Shown here: positions 11,077 through 21,856 of the stretch, in pieces
Position numbering within the stretch: position 1 is the first letter of the stretch
Layout: the number at the start of each line of letters is the position of its first letter
Source: Zymoseptoria tritici IPO323
Lineage: Eukaryota > Ascomycota > Dothideomycetes > Mycosphaerellales > Mycosphaerellaceae
Assembly (NCBI RefSeq): GCF_000219625.1
Contig: NC_018218.1
Coordinates: forward strand, 4,154,001-4,218,000
DNA length: 64,000 nucleotides
Direction: 5' to 3'
The notes under the pieces: generated by a model
What the model saw: only the letters and a program-made list of their open reading frames with translations
The model's database searches: none
What the model was told of the DNA's origin: nothing
Program-made: the position numbers and the translations under genes

Positions 11077-12825
11077 CTACTCTGTCCCCTTCTCCACTCT
11101 TTCAAACTTGAGATTTCTAGCCAGCCAGCACCCGATCGTGACCTCATCCACTGTCCCATCGTCTCCTCGTTGAAAGACACACGTCCAATCTCCCGGCGCA
11201 GGCGCATCTAGCCCTCTCGGACAGGCGAGCGTCCATACTTCCCCAGCCACGTATTTCATCAACGCCACGGGCCCGTTACCCATGAAGCCGGAGAAAGCAC
11301 CGTACATCAGACCGGAGTGTTTGCTCGCGGATGTGATGCGGAGGCTGCTCTGTACTTCTGCGCAGTGGTATTCTCCCGCTAGATCTATGCTCGAGGGAGG
11401 CGGGACAGATGGTTCGGGTAAGCGGCGGGCTTGGAAAATGGTGTTTTCACGGAGGCGGGTGATGGATAAGTTTTGTTGTGGGGATACGTCGGAGGAGCTT
11501 GAGGGAGCGATGGACGCGAGCATGCCGGCTGACTCGGCGGTGGTCGGTGACGCGAGGGTGACTTCTGCCGGAGCGACAGCGTACGTGACTGAGAGCGTGG
11601 AGGGCTTGCCAGGCGAAGGGACGACGGTGAGGAGGAGGTTGTTCTGCGGATTGAGGTATGCACCTGTCCATTTGGGGGAGGGAGTGATGCTGGCTGGCAG
11701 AGGAGGGGAGTGGTTGAGCAATGCTTTGAGAATCTCTTCGGCTGCGCCGCCAGCGTCGGCTTCGTGATTGAAGAGGACGACGACCGAGGTCTTCTCGGCA
11801 GGGCAGTGCATGCGGTGGAGTCGGAAGCCGCGAAGGGCACCGCCGTGGCCGACAATGGAATGCTCGCCGATTTTCGTGTGGACAAGGCCGTGGCCGTAGG
11901 TCGCTGAAGAGCCGTCGCGATATGTTTGTGGTCGGGCAATAGTTTGATAGGTGCTGCTCGGGTCGGTCCAGCTGGCTTGGAGGTACTTTTCGTAGGCGAT
12001 CATGTCTTGCAATGTAGCCACGATACCCGCGTCGCCGGACCATTCGATACGGTTGTGAGCGGGTGTGTAGCCGTGCTTCTCGTCGCCTTCGTAGCCTAGA
12101 CAGGGAAGAGGGTGGCCGGCTGTGTTGGGACAGAGGGAAGTGGTTGACATGCCCGCTGGGATGAAGACTCTCTCACTCAGGAGCTGGCCTAGTGACTGCC
12201 CTGTAACCCTCTCTATGATCCGGGCGAGGACGTGAAAGTTGACGTTCGAGTACGAGAACGATGTGCCTGGCGGAAAATGAAATGAGCGGGTCCGTTCGAG
12301 CGTCTTGGGAGCGTCAATCGTCAGCCGGAATGGATCATCTGGTCGAGCTCCCCAGAGTGTAGTCATCGCCCAATAGTCTCGAATTCCAGATTGCATGTTG
12401 TATAGGTCCGCAATGGTGAGCTTCCCGTCCGGATGATCCATGAGTTGCGGCAGCATATTCTTCAGCTCAGCATCCAGTTGGTCTCGAATGTCGCCTCCAC
12501 CTCTCTGCTTGACGATCGTGGGCGGATCACGAACGATGCTTTCGAGCACCAGACAGATCATTTGTTTACTGATCGAACAGATGGGAAGGTGTGTAGTGGC
12601 TGTCATTGGGATCCGCAGGTCCATATCAGCGAAACCCCAAGTGCTCTCAGTGAGGACATGGCCATCTTTCACAACGGCAATGGCACCGCCTGTACCGCGG
12701 TACTTTTCTTGAGTGCTTGCGACGAAGTCTCCTGGCATTGTTGAAGGCGAGTTGACCATGTGGTAACAGTGAACCGGTTGAGAAGAGGACAAGACAGTCA
12801 GCAAGGATGGCATCCTTCCATCCAT
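11077..12825 (-). CDS. D-aminopeptidase-like serine hydrolase (beta-lactamase/S12 family)
   Basis: Family S12 penicillin-recognising enzyme, closest in layout to bacterial D-aminopeptidase (DAP), which releases N-terminal D-residues. A single exon encodes 582 residues. The S12 motifs are present: SISK (84-87, nucleophile and lysine), YSN (192-194) and HGG (327-329). The opening GGAIAVVKDG...WGFADMDLRIPM and PICSISKQ resemble DAP. After about residue 350 come further beta-rich regions like the extra domains of DAP, and the length fits that three-domain enzyme. No signal peptide is evident, so it is probably intracellular. In-frame ATGs at 12825, 12759 and 12738 are all possible; alignment with DAP favours one of the later two. 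The gene is intronless and convergent with the FHA kinase, 251 bp apart. Bacterial origin by transfer is possible but unproven. Confidence 0.8.
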   Translation of the reverse strand: MDGRMPSLLTVLSSSQPVHCYHMVNSPSTMPGDFVASTQEKYRGTGGAIAVVKDGHVLTESTWGFADMDLRIPMTATTHLPICSISKQMICLVLESIVRDPPTIVKQRGGGDIRDQLDAELKNMLPQLMDHPDGKLTIADLYNMQSGIRDYWAMTTLWGARPDDPFRLTIDAPKTLERTRSFHFPPGTSFSYSNVNFHVLARIIERVTGQSLGQLLSERVFIPAGMSTTSLCPNTAGHPLPCLGYEGDEKHGYTPAHNRIEWSGDAGIVATLQDMIAYEKYLQASWTDPSSTYQTIARPQTYRDGSSATYGHGLVHTKIGEHSIVGHGGALRGFRLHRMHCPAEKTSVVVLFNHEADAGGAAEEILKALLNHSPPLPASITPSPKWTGAYLNPQNNLLLTVVPSPGKPSTLSVTYAVAPAEVTLASPTTAESAGMLASIAPSSSSDVSPQQNLSITRLRENTIFQARRLPEPSVPPPSSIDLAGEYHCAEVQSSLRITSASKHSGLMYGAFSGFMGNGPVALMKYVAGEVWTLACPRGLDAPAPGDWTCVFQRGDDGTVDEVTIGCWLARNLKFERVEKGTE

Positions 12826-13272
12826 GTGTCAGCGCCTCCCCGCAATCCTCTTCATATTTCCCCGAAGAACAACATTGCACGGTCAAGTTGATTTTTCGTG
12901 AGGTCTGCTGGGTCGTCAAGTCTTAACCCATGCTGTCGAAGACGTTCTGTGCAGGGCATACAGGAAAGAGGTCGCGGTCGACGTGAGGGACATCGCTGGG
13001 AAGATTTTGCAGGCACTTGATTACAGAAGTATGTAGGCATGGTCACGAAAGTTCAATGTCCTGCTCGATGAATGAAAACTGGCGTGCCCTGCTACCGTGA
13101 CCGGCGTGTTACGAATCGATTCATCGCTTGATCGTGACTCATCTCCTGCGCGTCCCTCCATCTCCTGCTCGGTCGCCGCCCAATGGGTGTTCGTCTCAGG
13201 CTCGTCAGGAGTTGGTGGAAGTTGGACAACGATGGCAACCACGCTCGTCACAGAAGTGATGGAGCGCAGATG
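12826..13272. other. Intergenic region with no supported gene
   Basis: These 447 bp separate the start of the D-aminopeptidase-like gene from the stop of the small secreted protein gene, both on the minus strand. A weak frame continues downstream of the small gene (13251-13021) and could be a 3' exon if the GTACGT next to its stop is used as a donor. I have no second line of evidence for that. Confidence 0.4.
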
Positions 13273-13630
13273 CTACGTACGTGGAGGGAGTGGAGCGCAG
13301 ACGCATTGCCCAATGCCAGCGTGATCGAGGTCGGAGCTGTTGTCGCGTTGAACGTCAGCATGAACCAAGGTGAAGCAGTGCTTCGTCAAGCGGTAGAGTC
13401 TTACCAGTCTGTGGCGTTCTGGCCATCACGGTCGTAGCAACACTTCCAGCAATCCGTGACGTGCTTACATTGGCACTCCTTCAATGCCTATATTTGGAGA
13501 CAACGGTCGTTAGCGATTTGGTGAGTTGCGATCGAATGAGTGTCAACATTGATGGCACTACCGAACTAACCGTGACAAGGGGAGCCACAAGGGCGAGAAG
13601 GCCAACGAAGGCAGCGATGGAGATCTTCAT
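13273..13630 (-). CDS. Small secreted cysteine-rich protein (effector candidate)
   Basis: Not recognised as a known family. The exon model was read directly: 13630-13571, 13487-13405, 13336-13273, giving 68 residues. Exon 1 encodes only a hydrophobic signal peptide (MKISIAAFVGLLALVAPLVT). The mature part has eight cysteines, in ECQC, DCWKCC, DC and QCVC, with one N-glycosylation site (NAT). The introns are 83 bp (GTTAGT...ATATAG) and 68 bp (GTAAGA...CTGAC...CAG), and removing them keeps one frame to a TAG stop. Small size, signal peptide and even Cys count are typical of fungal effectors or antimicrobial peptides. It lies about 750 bp from the transposon nest. A GTACGT overlaps the stop codon, so an alternative C-terminal exon is possible. 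Function is inferred from these features only. Confidence 0.7.
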
Positions 13631-14383
13631 GTTTCAGTCCAGTGTCCGACGAGCAACTTGACGGATGCTTAGTGGAAGAAGTCGTAGTTGGAGTATAAAA
13701 TCAGAAATGTGGGTTCCTCGACTGCCTTGTATACAGCATGCGGCTTTTCGTATATCCGGTGGTCCCTAGGCCTCTGTACGGGACCGACCGGGCTGTCAGG
13801 CCTCGATTCGATTGTGTCCTTGCGACAAGGAATTTGCTGGCTGGGATCATGGAGAGGTGACGAGCACAGAAGATGTGTATATTGATGTGTCGGTCAGGCG
13901 GGGTGTCGAAAGAGAAATGGCGTGTGCGGAGCGTCCCATTGTATCCCAGAGACCTCGTATTCGAGTTGGCATTGAGCAAGTGCGGTGTACGGTACCACGC
14001 TCGTGACGCTCTTTGACAAGGAAGATCCAAGATCCCGCCGCCAGACGATATCGAATGGCGGACCGACCATGTCCGGTAACCGCTCTCCGTGAGCACTCCA
14101 AGCCCAAGAACTTGAAACTGGTAGGGCGGGTAGCATTTGCCTACCACCAGGGCCCTGTGCGATCTAGACCTTCATGACGACCTCGTCCGGGACGACGTCG
14201 GAAAGCTGGGTATCCGATCCTTCTCGTGTTCCGACCAGCGAATATCTGACTTGACTTCTGAATTACCTCGTCATTGTCCAAGAAGAACTGGCCAATCCTC
14301 GAGTTCAAGGCCGAGCTGTTCAGGAACAGACCGTGCGCTAGGAAAGCCACATCTCTAGAACATCCAGCTTCGCTTCGCAAGAA
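13631..14383. promoter_or_regulatory. Promoter side of the small secreted protein gene, up to the transposon edge
   Basis: These 753 bp of normal-composition DNA sit between the secreted-protein ATG and the Harbinger left end. There is no sign of CpA depletion, so RIP seems not to have spread this far. Overlapping ORFs here have no family features. A TATAAAA at 13693-13699 is on the plus strand and so faces away from the secreted-protein gene. Confidence 0.4.
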
Positions 14384-14386
14384 TTA
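14384..14386. repeat. Target site duplication TTA, left side of Harbinger element
   Basis: TTA sits immediately outside the left inverted repeat and is matched by TTA at 25103-25105 outside the right one. Three-base TWA duplications are the hallmark of PIF/Harbinger insertion. Confidence 0.85.
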
Positions 14387-14426
14387 GGGTGCGTTTACCT
14401 CCTGCTTAAGAATCAGTTATCTGGTG
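14387..14426 (+). repeat. Left terminal inverted repeat of the Harbinger element
   Basis: A 40-bp sequence beginning GGGTGCGTTTACCTCCTG. Its reverse complement at 25063-25102 differs at four positions, three of them C/T. Confidence 0.9.
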
Positions 14427-15046
14427 AAAACGCGAGATAATAGCTATTCTTACAACTGTTTACCTTACCGTCGCTATAAATTAACTAGTTAATTCGTGCA
14501 TACTTAATCTCGCTACTCTATATCTATATAAGGTTAGTAAATAGCTGTCCTAGTAGTTTTACTATTCTTATATACTATAGTACAAGAATAGCTATGTCTT
14601 TAGTCCGTACGATACTATAAAGTGCGATACTATAAAGGGAATAGTTATAAACCTTCCGAGTCCGTAGCAATATCGCGTTGCCGAGCGCGTTATATACGTA
14701 TAGTAATCTAGTCCTTATATATATACTATTTGTAATACTAGCCGAGCTAATACCGTAGAAGAAGAAGGGCAAGGAGCTAGCCTCCGGTCGTAAGCGTAAG
14801 GCGAAGAACGAGACTAATAACGAGGAAGATAAGGTAGTAGTAGTACCTAGATCTAGTAAGAGTAAGGGTAAGAAGAAGCCGCGGAAGAAGTAGAAGAGGT
14901 AGGTCGAATATAGTAGTAACCTTCTACGGCTTAGTCGCTAGTCTAATAAGGAGATATCCGTATTATTAGAGGCGTTATTAAGGCTTAAGAACCGCGCTCT
15001 CTTATAGTATAACAACTCGTTCGCGTCGAGGGACTTACGACTAATT

Positions 15047-15051
15047 ATACG
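15047..15051. repeat. Target site duplication ATACG, left side of Gypsy element
   Basis: Exact five-base copy of 21852-21856 on the other side of the element. Five bases is the usual Ty3/Gypsy duplication length. Confidence 0.9.
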
Positions 15052-15380
15052 TGTGAGGACACCCTCACGATGACGCCCCCCACCTGTCCCAACCTGGACC
15101 ATCCTAGCACTACAGATTACCGGTGCTATCTTATCTAGCCCAGACTAGGACATCCTGTAGAGGGACGAACCTTACGGGCGTACGATAGCCCCCGAGCAGA
15201 CGTTAGACTACGACCGGTACCTGGTCTAGGCGGAGGGACGCATTTGGTAATACGAAGGGCGGGTATATAGCCTCGGGGGACGCTCTTGTCTATTCCCTTC
15301 CTTATCGAATCGACTTGTTACATTCTACAACTATTTGTTTTCGGTGCAAGCCTACATTCCCTCTCGAGGTGCTTTTAACA
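15052..15380 (+). repeat. 5' LTR of the Gypsy element
   Basis: 329 bp, starting TGTGAGGACACC and ending TTTTAACA, so it keeps TG...CA termini. It has fewer CpA-to-TpA changes than the other two copies in the window. Confidence 0.92.
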
Positions 15381-15428
15381 TTTAATTCGATTAAAAACAA
15401 CCGTACAACTATACTAAAAACTACCGAC

Positions 15429-16620
15429 ATAGCTCTAAAGGTTACCTGTCGTTAGGACGACTCCCTTCCTAATACCTCCGCCCGATAGTAGGCGAGCGCT
15501 TCCTCTACGGAGCTATCGGCTACGCCTGCTAGTTAACTATAGGACGTTAACCTTCTTAACTAGCCTAGCTCGGGAGAGACCGCAGAAGAAAGGGCTACCC
15601 GGGAGCACGACAACGAAGTCGCCCGCGCTACCTTCGAGTTCTTAACCCTTTAGTAGAAGATTAAGGAACTCCGTACCGAACTAGACTATCCTATGCTAGA
15701 AGGGAACCTAAGGACGGCTACCCTCCGCTACCTTTTCTCCGAACCTAACTAGCATACTAAAACGAGGGATAACCTCCCTAAGTTAAAGGAGCTACTAGTC
15801 TTCGAGGGCAAGTCGCGTGCAAGCTACGACGACTAGGTCCGAGCCCTTAAAAGAGCCTTTAGACGATACGAAGGATTTGCTGAACGCGAAGACTGCAAGG
15901 TCGACTTTACTACCGACTATATAGGAAAGCTCTAGCAAGACTACTAGGAACGCTACGTCGACGGCCTTAACGACTAGTCTAAGCTAACCTAGTCTATAAT
16001 AAAGGAGGTTATGCTTAACTTAATAGGCACAGAGACCGAATAGCGCGAGAAGGCCTACGAGAAGCTGAAAAAGGTTACCCTAGGTAACCGCACGCCGGAA
16101 GAACTCCTCGAGGAGCTAAAGATACTCTAGAAGGAGCTCGATAAAAGGGACGATAGCAAGAAGATCCTTAGGTTCTATAGCGCCCTTCTATAGACCCTTT
16201 GCAACCGCCTCTCGAACTACCCTACCGCCCTACTAAACCTAGTAGACGCCGAGGAAAGGGCTAAAAAGGCCTACTGTACTAACGAGGGCTCTAAACAGGA
16301 GGCTCGTAAGAGGCAGGCTGCTAAAAGGTCCGCTAAGTAGGCGAAGAAGCGCCCTAGCGACGGCTCTACTGCTCCGGACAGCAAGAAGGCAAGGACTAGC
16401 GATAGCGAACAGAACCCGAAGGCCCCCTTTAAGGCTACGTACTATAGATGCTAACAGGTCGGGCATATCCGCCGCGACTGCACTAACTAGCACCTGTAGA
16501 AGGATTTAGGGAAAGAGACGCCCCCTAAATAGACGCTGTTACTTAGGTAGGCTAAGTCCTCTACAATAAGGATTAGCGGCGCTCGGCTAAGCTAGGAAAG
16601 CGCCGCGCCTAGCAAGGGCG
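15429..16620 (+). pseudogene. Gypsy gag (capsid/nucleocapsid) remnant
   Basis: The frame begins at 15429, where the expected ATG reads ATA, a TG-to-TA change that removes the start codon. It continues in register to a CCHC zinc knuckle at 16440-16481, read Y-Y-R-C-stop-Q-V-G-H-(x4)-C. The first knuckle Cys is Tyr (TGC to TAC). Multiple TAG stops lie in between. Pol lies in the -1 frame relative to gag, consistent with programmed frameshifting in an active ancestor. The 3' limit is approximate. Confidence 0.75.
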
Positions 16621-19600
16621 CCTAATTAGCGTCGAGTTAACGCTAAACAGCCTAGGGGAGTCTAGAAAGGTCCGGGGCCTAATTAATAGCGGCGCCCAGG
16701 ACAACTTCTGCGATTCTATGCTAGCAAAGGAAATAGGGTAGACGGTTTCCGAGCTATCTACCTAGACAAAGTACCTAACTCTAAATAGCTAGAGCCTATA
16801 GGTCTTTAGAGAAACGAGAAACTCCTACAAGGCTGTAGACACCTCTAGCAAGGCGCAGGGGTGCGTAGACACGTTTAAGGTAGGACGTATCCACAGTTTT
16901 GAAGTCGTGCTCGGCATGCCCTAGCTCGAGAAGTACAATCCGGGTATTAACTTCGCTTTAAAGGAGGTCTTCTAGAGGCAGAAACCTCGAAAGCGTTAAG
17001 CAATAGCGGTAGTATCCCCGGACAGGTTCTACCGGGAGTGTCTCGGTAAAGTTAAGGCAGCTCTTTACGTTATGTCGATCTAAGAGGTCGAGGATAGACT
17101 CGAACTAGACTAGAATAGCGTCCTAACAGCGTACTCTAACTTCTCCGACGTCTTTTCGGAGGAGTTGGCTAGCAAGTTAGCACCGCATAGACCGTATAAT
17201 CTTAGGATCGACCTTGTTAAGGGAGCAAGGGTCCTATTTAGCCCTATATACGCTCTGTCGGAGGCAGAGATAGATACGATACGCAAGCAGCTCCCTAAAC
17301 ATCTAAAGAGTGGCTTTATTTGCTGCTCGACATCCTCGGCGGGTGCGCTAATCCTCTTCGCGAGGAAAAAGGACAACACACTCCGCCTCTATGTCGACTA
17401 CCGCGGCCTAAATGCGGTCACGGTAAAGAACAGGGGGGGTCTTCCCTTAATTTCCGAGTTAATAGACTAGCTAGCTAGCGCTAGGTACTTTACGAAGATA
17501 GACCTCCGCTACGCGTACTACCGTGTCCGTATCTGGGAAGGCGACGAGTAGAAGACAGCCTTCCGGACTAGATACGGCCATTTCGAATACACCGTAATGC
17601 CCTTTAGGCTCTGTAATGCCCCCGCGGTGTTCTAAAACTTTATTAATAGCGTGTTAGTAGGGCTAATTAACGTGTTCTGCGTCGTTTACCTCGACGACAT
17701 CCTTATATACTCTAAAACGGTAGAGGAGCACGAGGGCCACGTCCGGGAGGTGCTAGAGCGCCTCTGGAAACACAAGTTGTACGCTAACCTGTCTAAGTGC
17801 GATTTCTACAAGGACCGCGTCGACTACCTCGGGTACGTTATTACACGTAATAGGCTAGAGATCGACCTAGAACGGGTCAGATCGGTCCAGGAGTAGCTAC
17901 TTCCCTAGTTAATATATAACATTAGGGTCTTTATCGGCTTCGCGAACTACTATAGGCGCTTTATTAAGGGCTTCTTACGCCTCGCTGCGGCACTTAACCG
18001 CTATACGGAGGGGAAAAAGGCAGTAAACTAACGTAAGAAGGAACGAGCATACTTAAAGCTCGACGAGCAAGCTATACTTTCCTTCGACGAGTTGCGGAAA
18101 AGGTTCTCGGAAGCTCCTATCCTACGCTATTTTAACCTAGAACTGCCCTATAGGGTAGAAACCGACGCCTTAGGCGAGGCGATCTCGGGCATCCTAAGCT
18201 AACTATACGAAGACTACGGCAAGACGCAGTAGTTCCCTGTATTATACTTCTTACGAAAGATAATCGTAGTAGAACGGAACTACGTTACGGAAGACGCTAA
18301 GCTATTAGCAGTCGTAGACTCCTTTAAACACTTTAGACAATACCTAGAGGGGGCTCGACACCAGGTCGAACTGCTAACGGATTATGCAAACCTACAAACT
18401 CTTATAACGACTAAGACCTTGTTTAGGCGGCAGGTTAGATAGGCCGAGTAGTTGTCGCAGATCGACTTTAGGACTATTTACAGACCCGGCAAGGCTAATA
18501 GGGCGGCGGATGCACTAAGCAGAAGGCCTAACCTTACGGATAAGGACTACTCTAGACAGTAGGCTATAGACGAAGAGTTGTCTGCAAGCTTGCGGCTCCT
18601 CTAGACAGCATTCTAACCGCATCTGGACTATAATAGACTAGTAAGGTACGTAGGGGCAGTAAAGGACGCCCCAGACCTAAAAACGCGCCTAAAACGCGCC
18701 CTCTTAAAAGATCCGACCTTTAACAGGATTAACGAGGAGAAGGACCAAGCGGAACCTGCTTTCTAGGCAGATCGATAGACTAACGAGGATAGAGTCGCGT
18801 ACATAGACGGCAAGGCCTACGTACCTAAAGGAAGCATAAGACTCTAACTGCTTTAGGAATGCTACGACGACCCTATAGTAGGGCACTTCGGCTTCTCTCG
18901 AACGCTCGAACTTCTACAAAGGAGTTTCTACTAGCCCAAAATAAGGAAATACGTTAAGGACTACACACGAACGTGTTAAGCGTGTAGCATAGCAAAGCTA
19001 CGGCGGCACAAACCTTACGGATTGCTATACGCAGAGCTACTATCGCTTACACTATAGGAGGATGTAACGCTAGACTTTATAACGGACCTGCTACCTAGCA
19101 TGCTTCTAGGCTAGGCTTACGACTTAATCCTAGTAATCGTGGACAGATGCACCAAAATAGTCTATTATGCGCTATGCAAGAAGACGATTACTATAGCAGA
19201 GCTCGCAGAGGTGTTTATAAGGGAAGTCGTACGACTCTATAGCGCACTAGCTACGATTACGTCGGATCGAGGGCCTATCCTAACCTTAAAATTCTAGAGC
19301 ATGTTCTGTTTCTGCCTTAGCATACGCCGGAAACTAAGCACAGCGTTCTACCCTTAAATAGACAGGCAAACAGAGCGCTAAAACCAGACGCTAGAGCAGT
19401 ATCTTCGCACATACTACAACTATAAACAGGACAACTAGGCCTCCCTACTCTTTACTGCGGAATTCTCGTATAATAATAGCGTACACTCCGCAATAGGGGT
19501 TACGCTATTCTAGGCGTATACGATACGGGACCCTCGGCGGTGCTACTAGCCTAGACTACGCTAGAATGGACGAGAAGCCCCGTTCGCCGCACAACTTGCG

Positions 19601-20158
19601 GACCGCGTTATCTCCAACTAGAAGAAACTGCGGGTTAGACTGGCCAAAACAAAGAAGCAAATAGCTAAGTAGGCGAACGAGCATAGGAAGGACATCTCCT
19701 TTAACGTTAGAGACGAAGTCTACCTTAATACACGCAACATTAGGTTATTAAGACCTTCGGCGAAGCTCGATTACAAATACATTAGACCTTATAAGGTAAA
19801 AGCGGTTATTAACCGCGTCGTATATACGCTCGATCTACCGGACTTACTAAAGATCTACCTAACCTTCTATGTTTCTCTGCTAGAACTATCTATCCCGGAC
19901 TAGTTTAGTCGTAAACAGGACAGGATAATGCGATACGACGCAGGAGAGGATAATAAATACGAAGTCGAGGCTATTCTGGCCGAACGTGTAGACGAACTAA
20001 ACAATCGGGAGTACCTTATTAAGTAGAAAGACTACGACTAGTCCGAGAACTCCTAGGAAGTAATAGTTAACATTAGCCCGGCAGCAATGCGGGCCTACTA
20101 GCGCAGAATAGGCCAGAAAGGACCGACTGCGCGCGGTAAATTCTAGAAAAAACGCTAA
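16620..20158 (+). pseudogene. Gypsy pol remnant: protease, RT, RNase H, integrase, chromodomain
   Basis: One continuous frame broken only by RIP-type stops. The protease active site reads NSGA near 16685 where retropepsins have DSGA (Asp to Asn). RT spans about 17190-17890 with VDYRGLN and an intact YLDDILIYS. The RNase H core lies near 18160 (VETDALG). Integrase spans about 18880-19700, with an HxxxH...CxxC-type zinc region followed by LDFITDLLP and TSDRGP. A chromodomain occupies about 19954-20095 (KYEVEAILAERV...). Stops fall where Trp or Gln is expected. The 5' limit is approximate; the stop is at 20156-20158. It cannot make protein. Confidence 0.88.
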
Positions 20159-20384
20159 CCCCCTTAGTTAATTTTTCAATCCTTTTTGCTTTATAACATT
20201 AGACTTTAACATTTTTAATAATTCTAGGGATTTCATTTAGGCGTTAAGGCTTTCCATTCTGGACTATTCTGGTCCACGTTAAGCTATTCTGCGCTATTAT
20301 AACTTAAAAGGGCCCTATTACTCTGCGTAATAGCGTTATCTGTTATACCCTGCACACTGCTAGAGCTAACTAGACTAAACCGGC

Positions 20385-21286
20385 TTAATTATCGCTATCC
20401 TCGTCCGAAGCGTCCTCTCTACGCTCCTAAGCGGCCGTAGTACTTACTAAAGCCTTTAACGCCTCCCTATTAGTCTTTCCCGTACCCCTAGTATACGAAT
20501 TAAACCTCTCTAGGGCCTTACTATTGCGATGCAAGGCAGTCTTGTACTTGTTAAGCTTGTCTGTTAACGACTGGACTATAATAGCGCCCTTTAGATCAAT
20601 TAGACGGCTTCTCTTAGCCCTCGGGGTCCCGGCAGCAGCCTGCTCCTACACCCTAGTGTTAGCATAGCCTAAAACGCGCTAGAACGGTACACTTACGGCC
20701 TTCTCTATATAAGCAGCAGCCGACCTGTCCCGCTTCTTAACCTTTTAACCCGTCGTGTCCTACTCGCGGGTACCCTAGTACAAAGTAAGACCCTCCGGGC
20801 CGCGAACGCTATTTCTAAGCTCCCTAAGGCGCTAACTGTTAGCATACTAGTCCAAAATAAGCCAGAACGGCACATACAACTTAATCGAACTAGCAAATAG
20901 GAGCACCTTGCTCCTTAACTTCTTCCTATTGTCCGCGTTTACTACCGGATTAGCGTACTCTGCTTAAATCTAGGCATTAATAGTGTCCTACTCGTCCTTA
21001 CGGGCCGGAGGGAGCTATTTAAGGTTAGCCTAGATCTAGAAGACTCCAGAACAGTCCAGAAATATCCTACCTAGAAGCAATCGGCATTTCTGTCGTCCAG
21101 ACAGCCGGCGCATTTAGTAGTAATGCCCTTAATAGGCTTCTCTAGCGCTAACTAGCACAGTTTAGTTAAGTCTTTGTTTAGCTTAACGTCTTTAATGCAA
21201 TTAAAGCACGGATTGTGGTTAAAAGCCCCGTTGCGGACCTTTTTAGCGTAATCGTTACGTACGAGGGCCGCGGCGGCGGAAGACAT
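20385..21286 (-). pseudogene. Antisense ORF between pol and 3' LTR of the Gypsy element
   Basis: On the strand opposite to gag-pol, an intact ATG at 21286 opens a Cys-containing N-terminus (NPCFNCIKD, TKCAGCLDDRNADC). After one change of frame near 21060-21100 it continues as a Lys/Arg-rich frame to a TAA at 20385, ending in an acidic tail (EDASDEDSDN). TAG codons interrupt it as in pol. The paired cysteines suggest a zinc-binding region. I do not recognise the family. The frame change may be an intron or an indel. Extra antisense ORFs are known in some plant Gypsy elements; whether this one is shared by fungal relatives is unknown to me. Confidence 0.6.
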
Positions 21287-21503
21287 AGTGTGTCTGCGCT
21301 AATGTTAGCCTTGCTAGACCCAAACTAGACTATACTAGCACTACCCTAGATTACTTACTTTTTAGTAGTTAGTAAAGAAGAGAGAAAGTTTAGAAGAAGA
21401 ATTAAATTAATATAGCGACGCTACGGACCCGCAAATCCTTCTAGATTAGGACATCTGGCAGCTAACAGCTTGTGAATTTTCTACCGTAACTAAGGTCAGT
21501 TGT

Positions 21504-21519
21504 AGAGAGGGGAGGGGGG
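21504..21519 (+). other. Polypurine tract of the Gypsy element
   Basis: Sixteen uninterrupted purines (AGAGAGGGGAGGGGGG) end three bases before the 3' LTR, where the plus-strand primer of reverse transcription is expected. Purine-only sequence resists CpA mutation, which explains its survival. Confidence 0.85.
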
Positions 21520-21522
21520 CAA

Positions 21523-21851
21523 TATAAGGACACCCTTACGATAACGCCCCCTACCTGTCCTAACCTAGACTATCCTAGCACTACAGATTACCGGTGCTAT
21601 CTTATCTAGCCTAGACTAGGACATCCTGTAGAGGGACGAACCTTACGGGCGTACGATAGCCCCCGAGCGGACGTTAGACTACAACCGGTGCCTAGTCTAG
21701 GCGGAGGGACGCATTTGGCAACACGAAGGGCGGGTACATAGCCTCGGGGGACGCTCTTGTCCATTCCCTTCCTTATCGAATCGACTCGTTACATTCTACA
21801 ACCATTTGTTTTCGGTGCAAGCCTACATTCCCTCTCGAGGTGCTTCTAACA
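21523..21851 (+). repeat. 3' LTR of the Gypsy element
   Basis: 329 bp, same length as the 5' LTR. It begins TATAAGGACACC (TG to TA at the terminus) and ends TTCTAACA. Most of the differences I see from the 5' LTR are C/T or G/A transitions, mainly in CpA/TpG contexts. Confidence 0.92.
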
Positions 21852-21856
21852 ATACG
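21852..21856. repeat. Target site duplication ATACG, right side of Gypsy element
   Basis: Matches 15047-15051 exactly, directly abutting the end of the 3' LTR. Confidence 0.9.

Larger units (their letters stand above)
15052..21851 (+). mobile_element. Ty3/Gypsy chromovirus LTR retrotransposon, complete but RIP-inactivated
   Basis: This 6.8-kb element has two 329-bp LTRs and an exact ATACG target duplication. Gag, protease, reverse transcriptase, RNase H, integrase and a C-terminal chromodomain occur in Ty3/Gypsy order, followed by an opposite-strand ORF and a polypurine tract next to the 3' LTR. The pol frame stays open in register for about 3.5 kb except for TAG/TAA codons at former Gln/Trp positions, so inactivation was by point mutation rather than indels. 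It sits inside the second ORF of the Harbinger element, so it is the younger insertion. No clear tRNA-complementary primer site is visible after the 5' LTR. Confidence 0.93.

Noticed and set aside
13701..14147. 148-codon minus-strand ORF between the secreted protein and the transposon
   Set aside because: No signal peptide, no domain and overlapping ORFs in other frames; treated as promoter DNA.
17165..17896. Short intact ORFs in the RT region as evidence of an active retrotransposon
   Set aside because: They are stop-free islands between RIP-derived TAG codons in a single dead pol frame.
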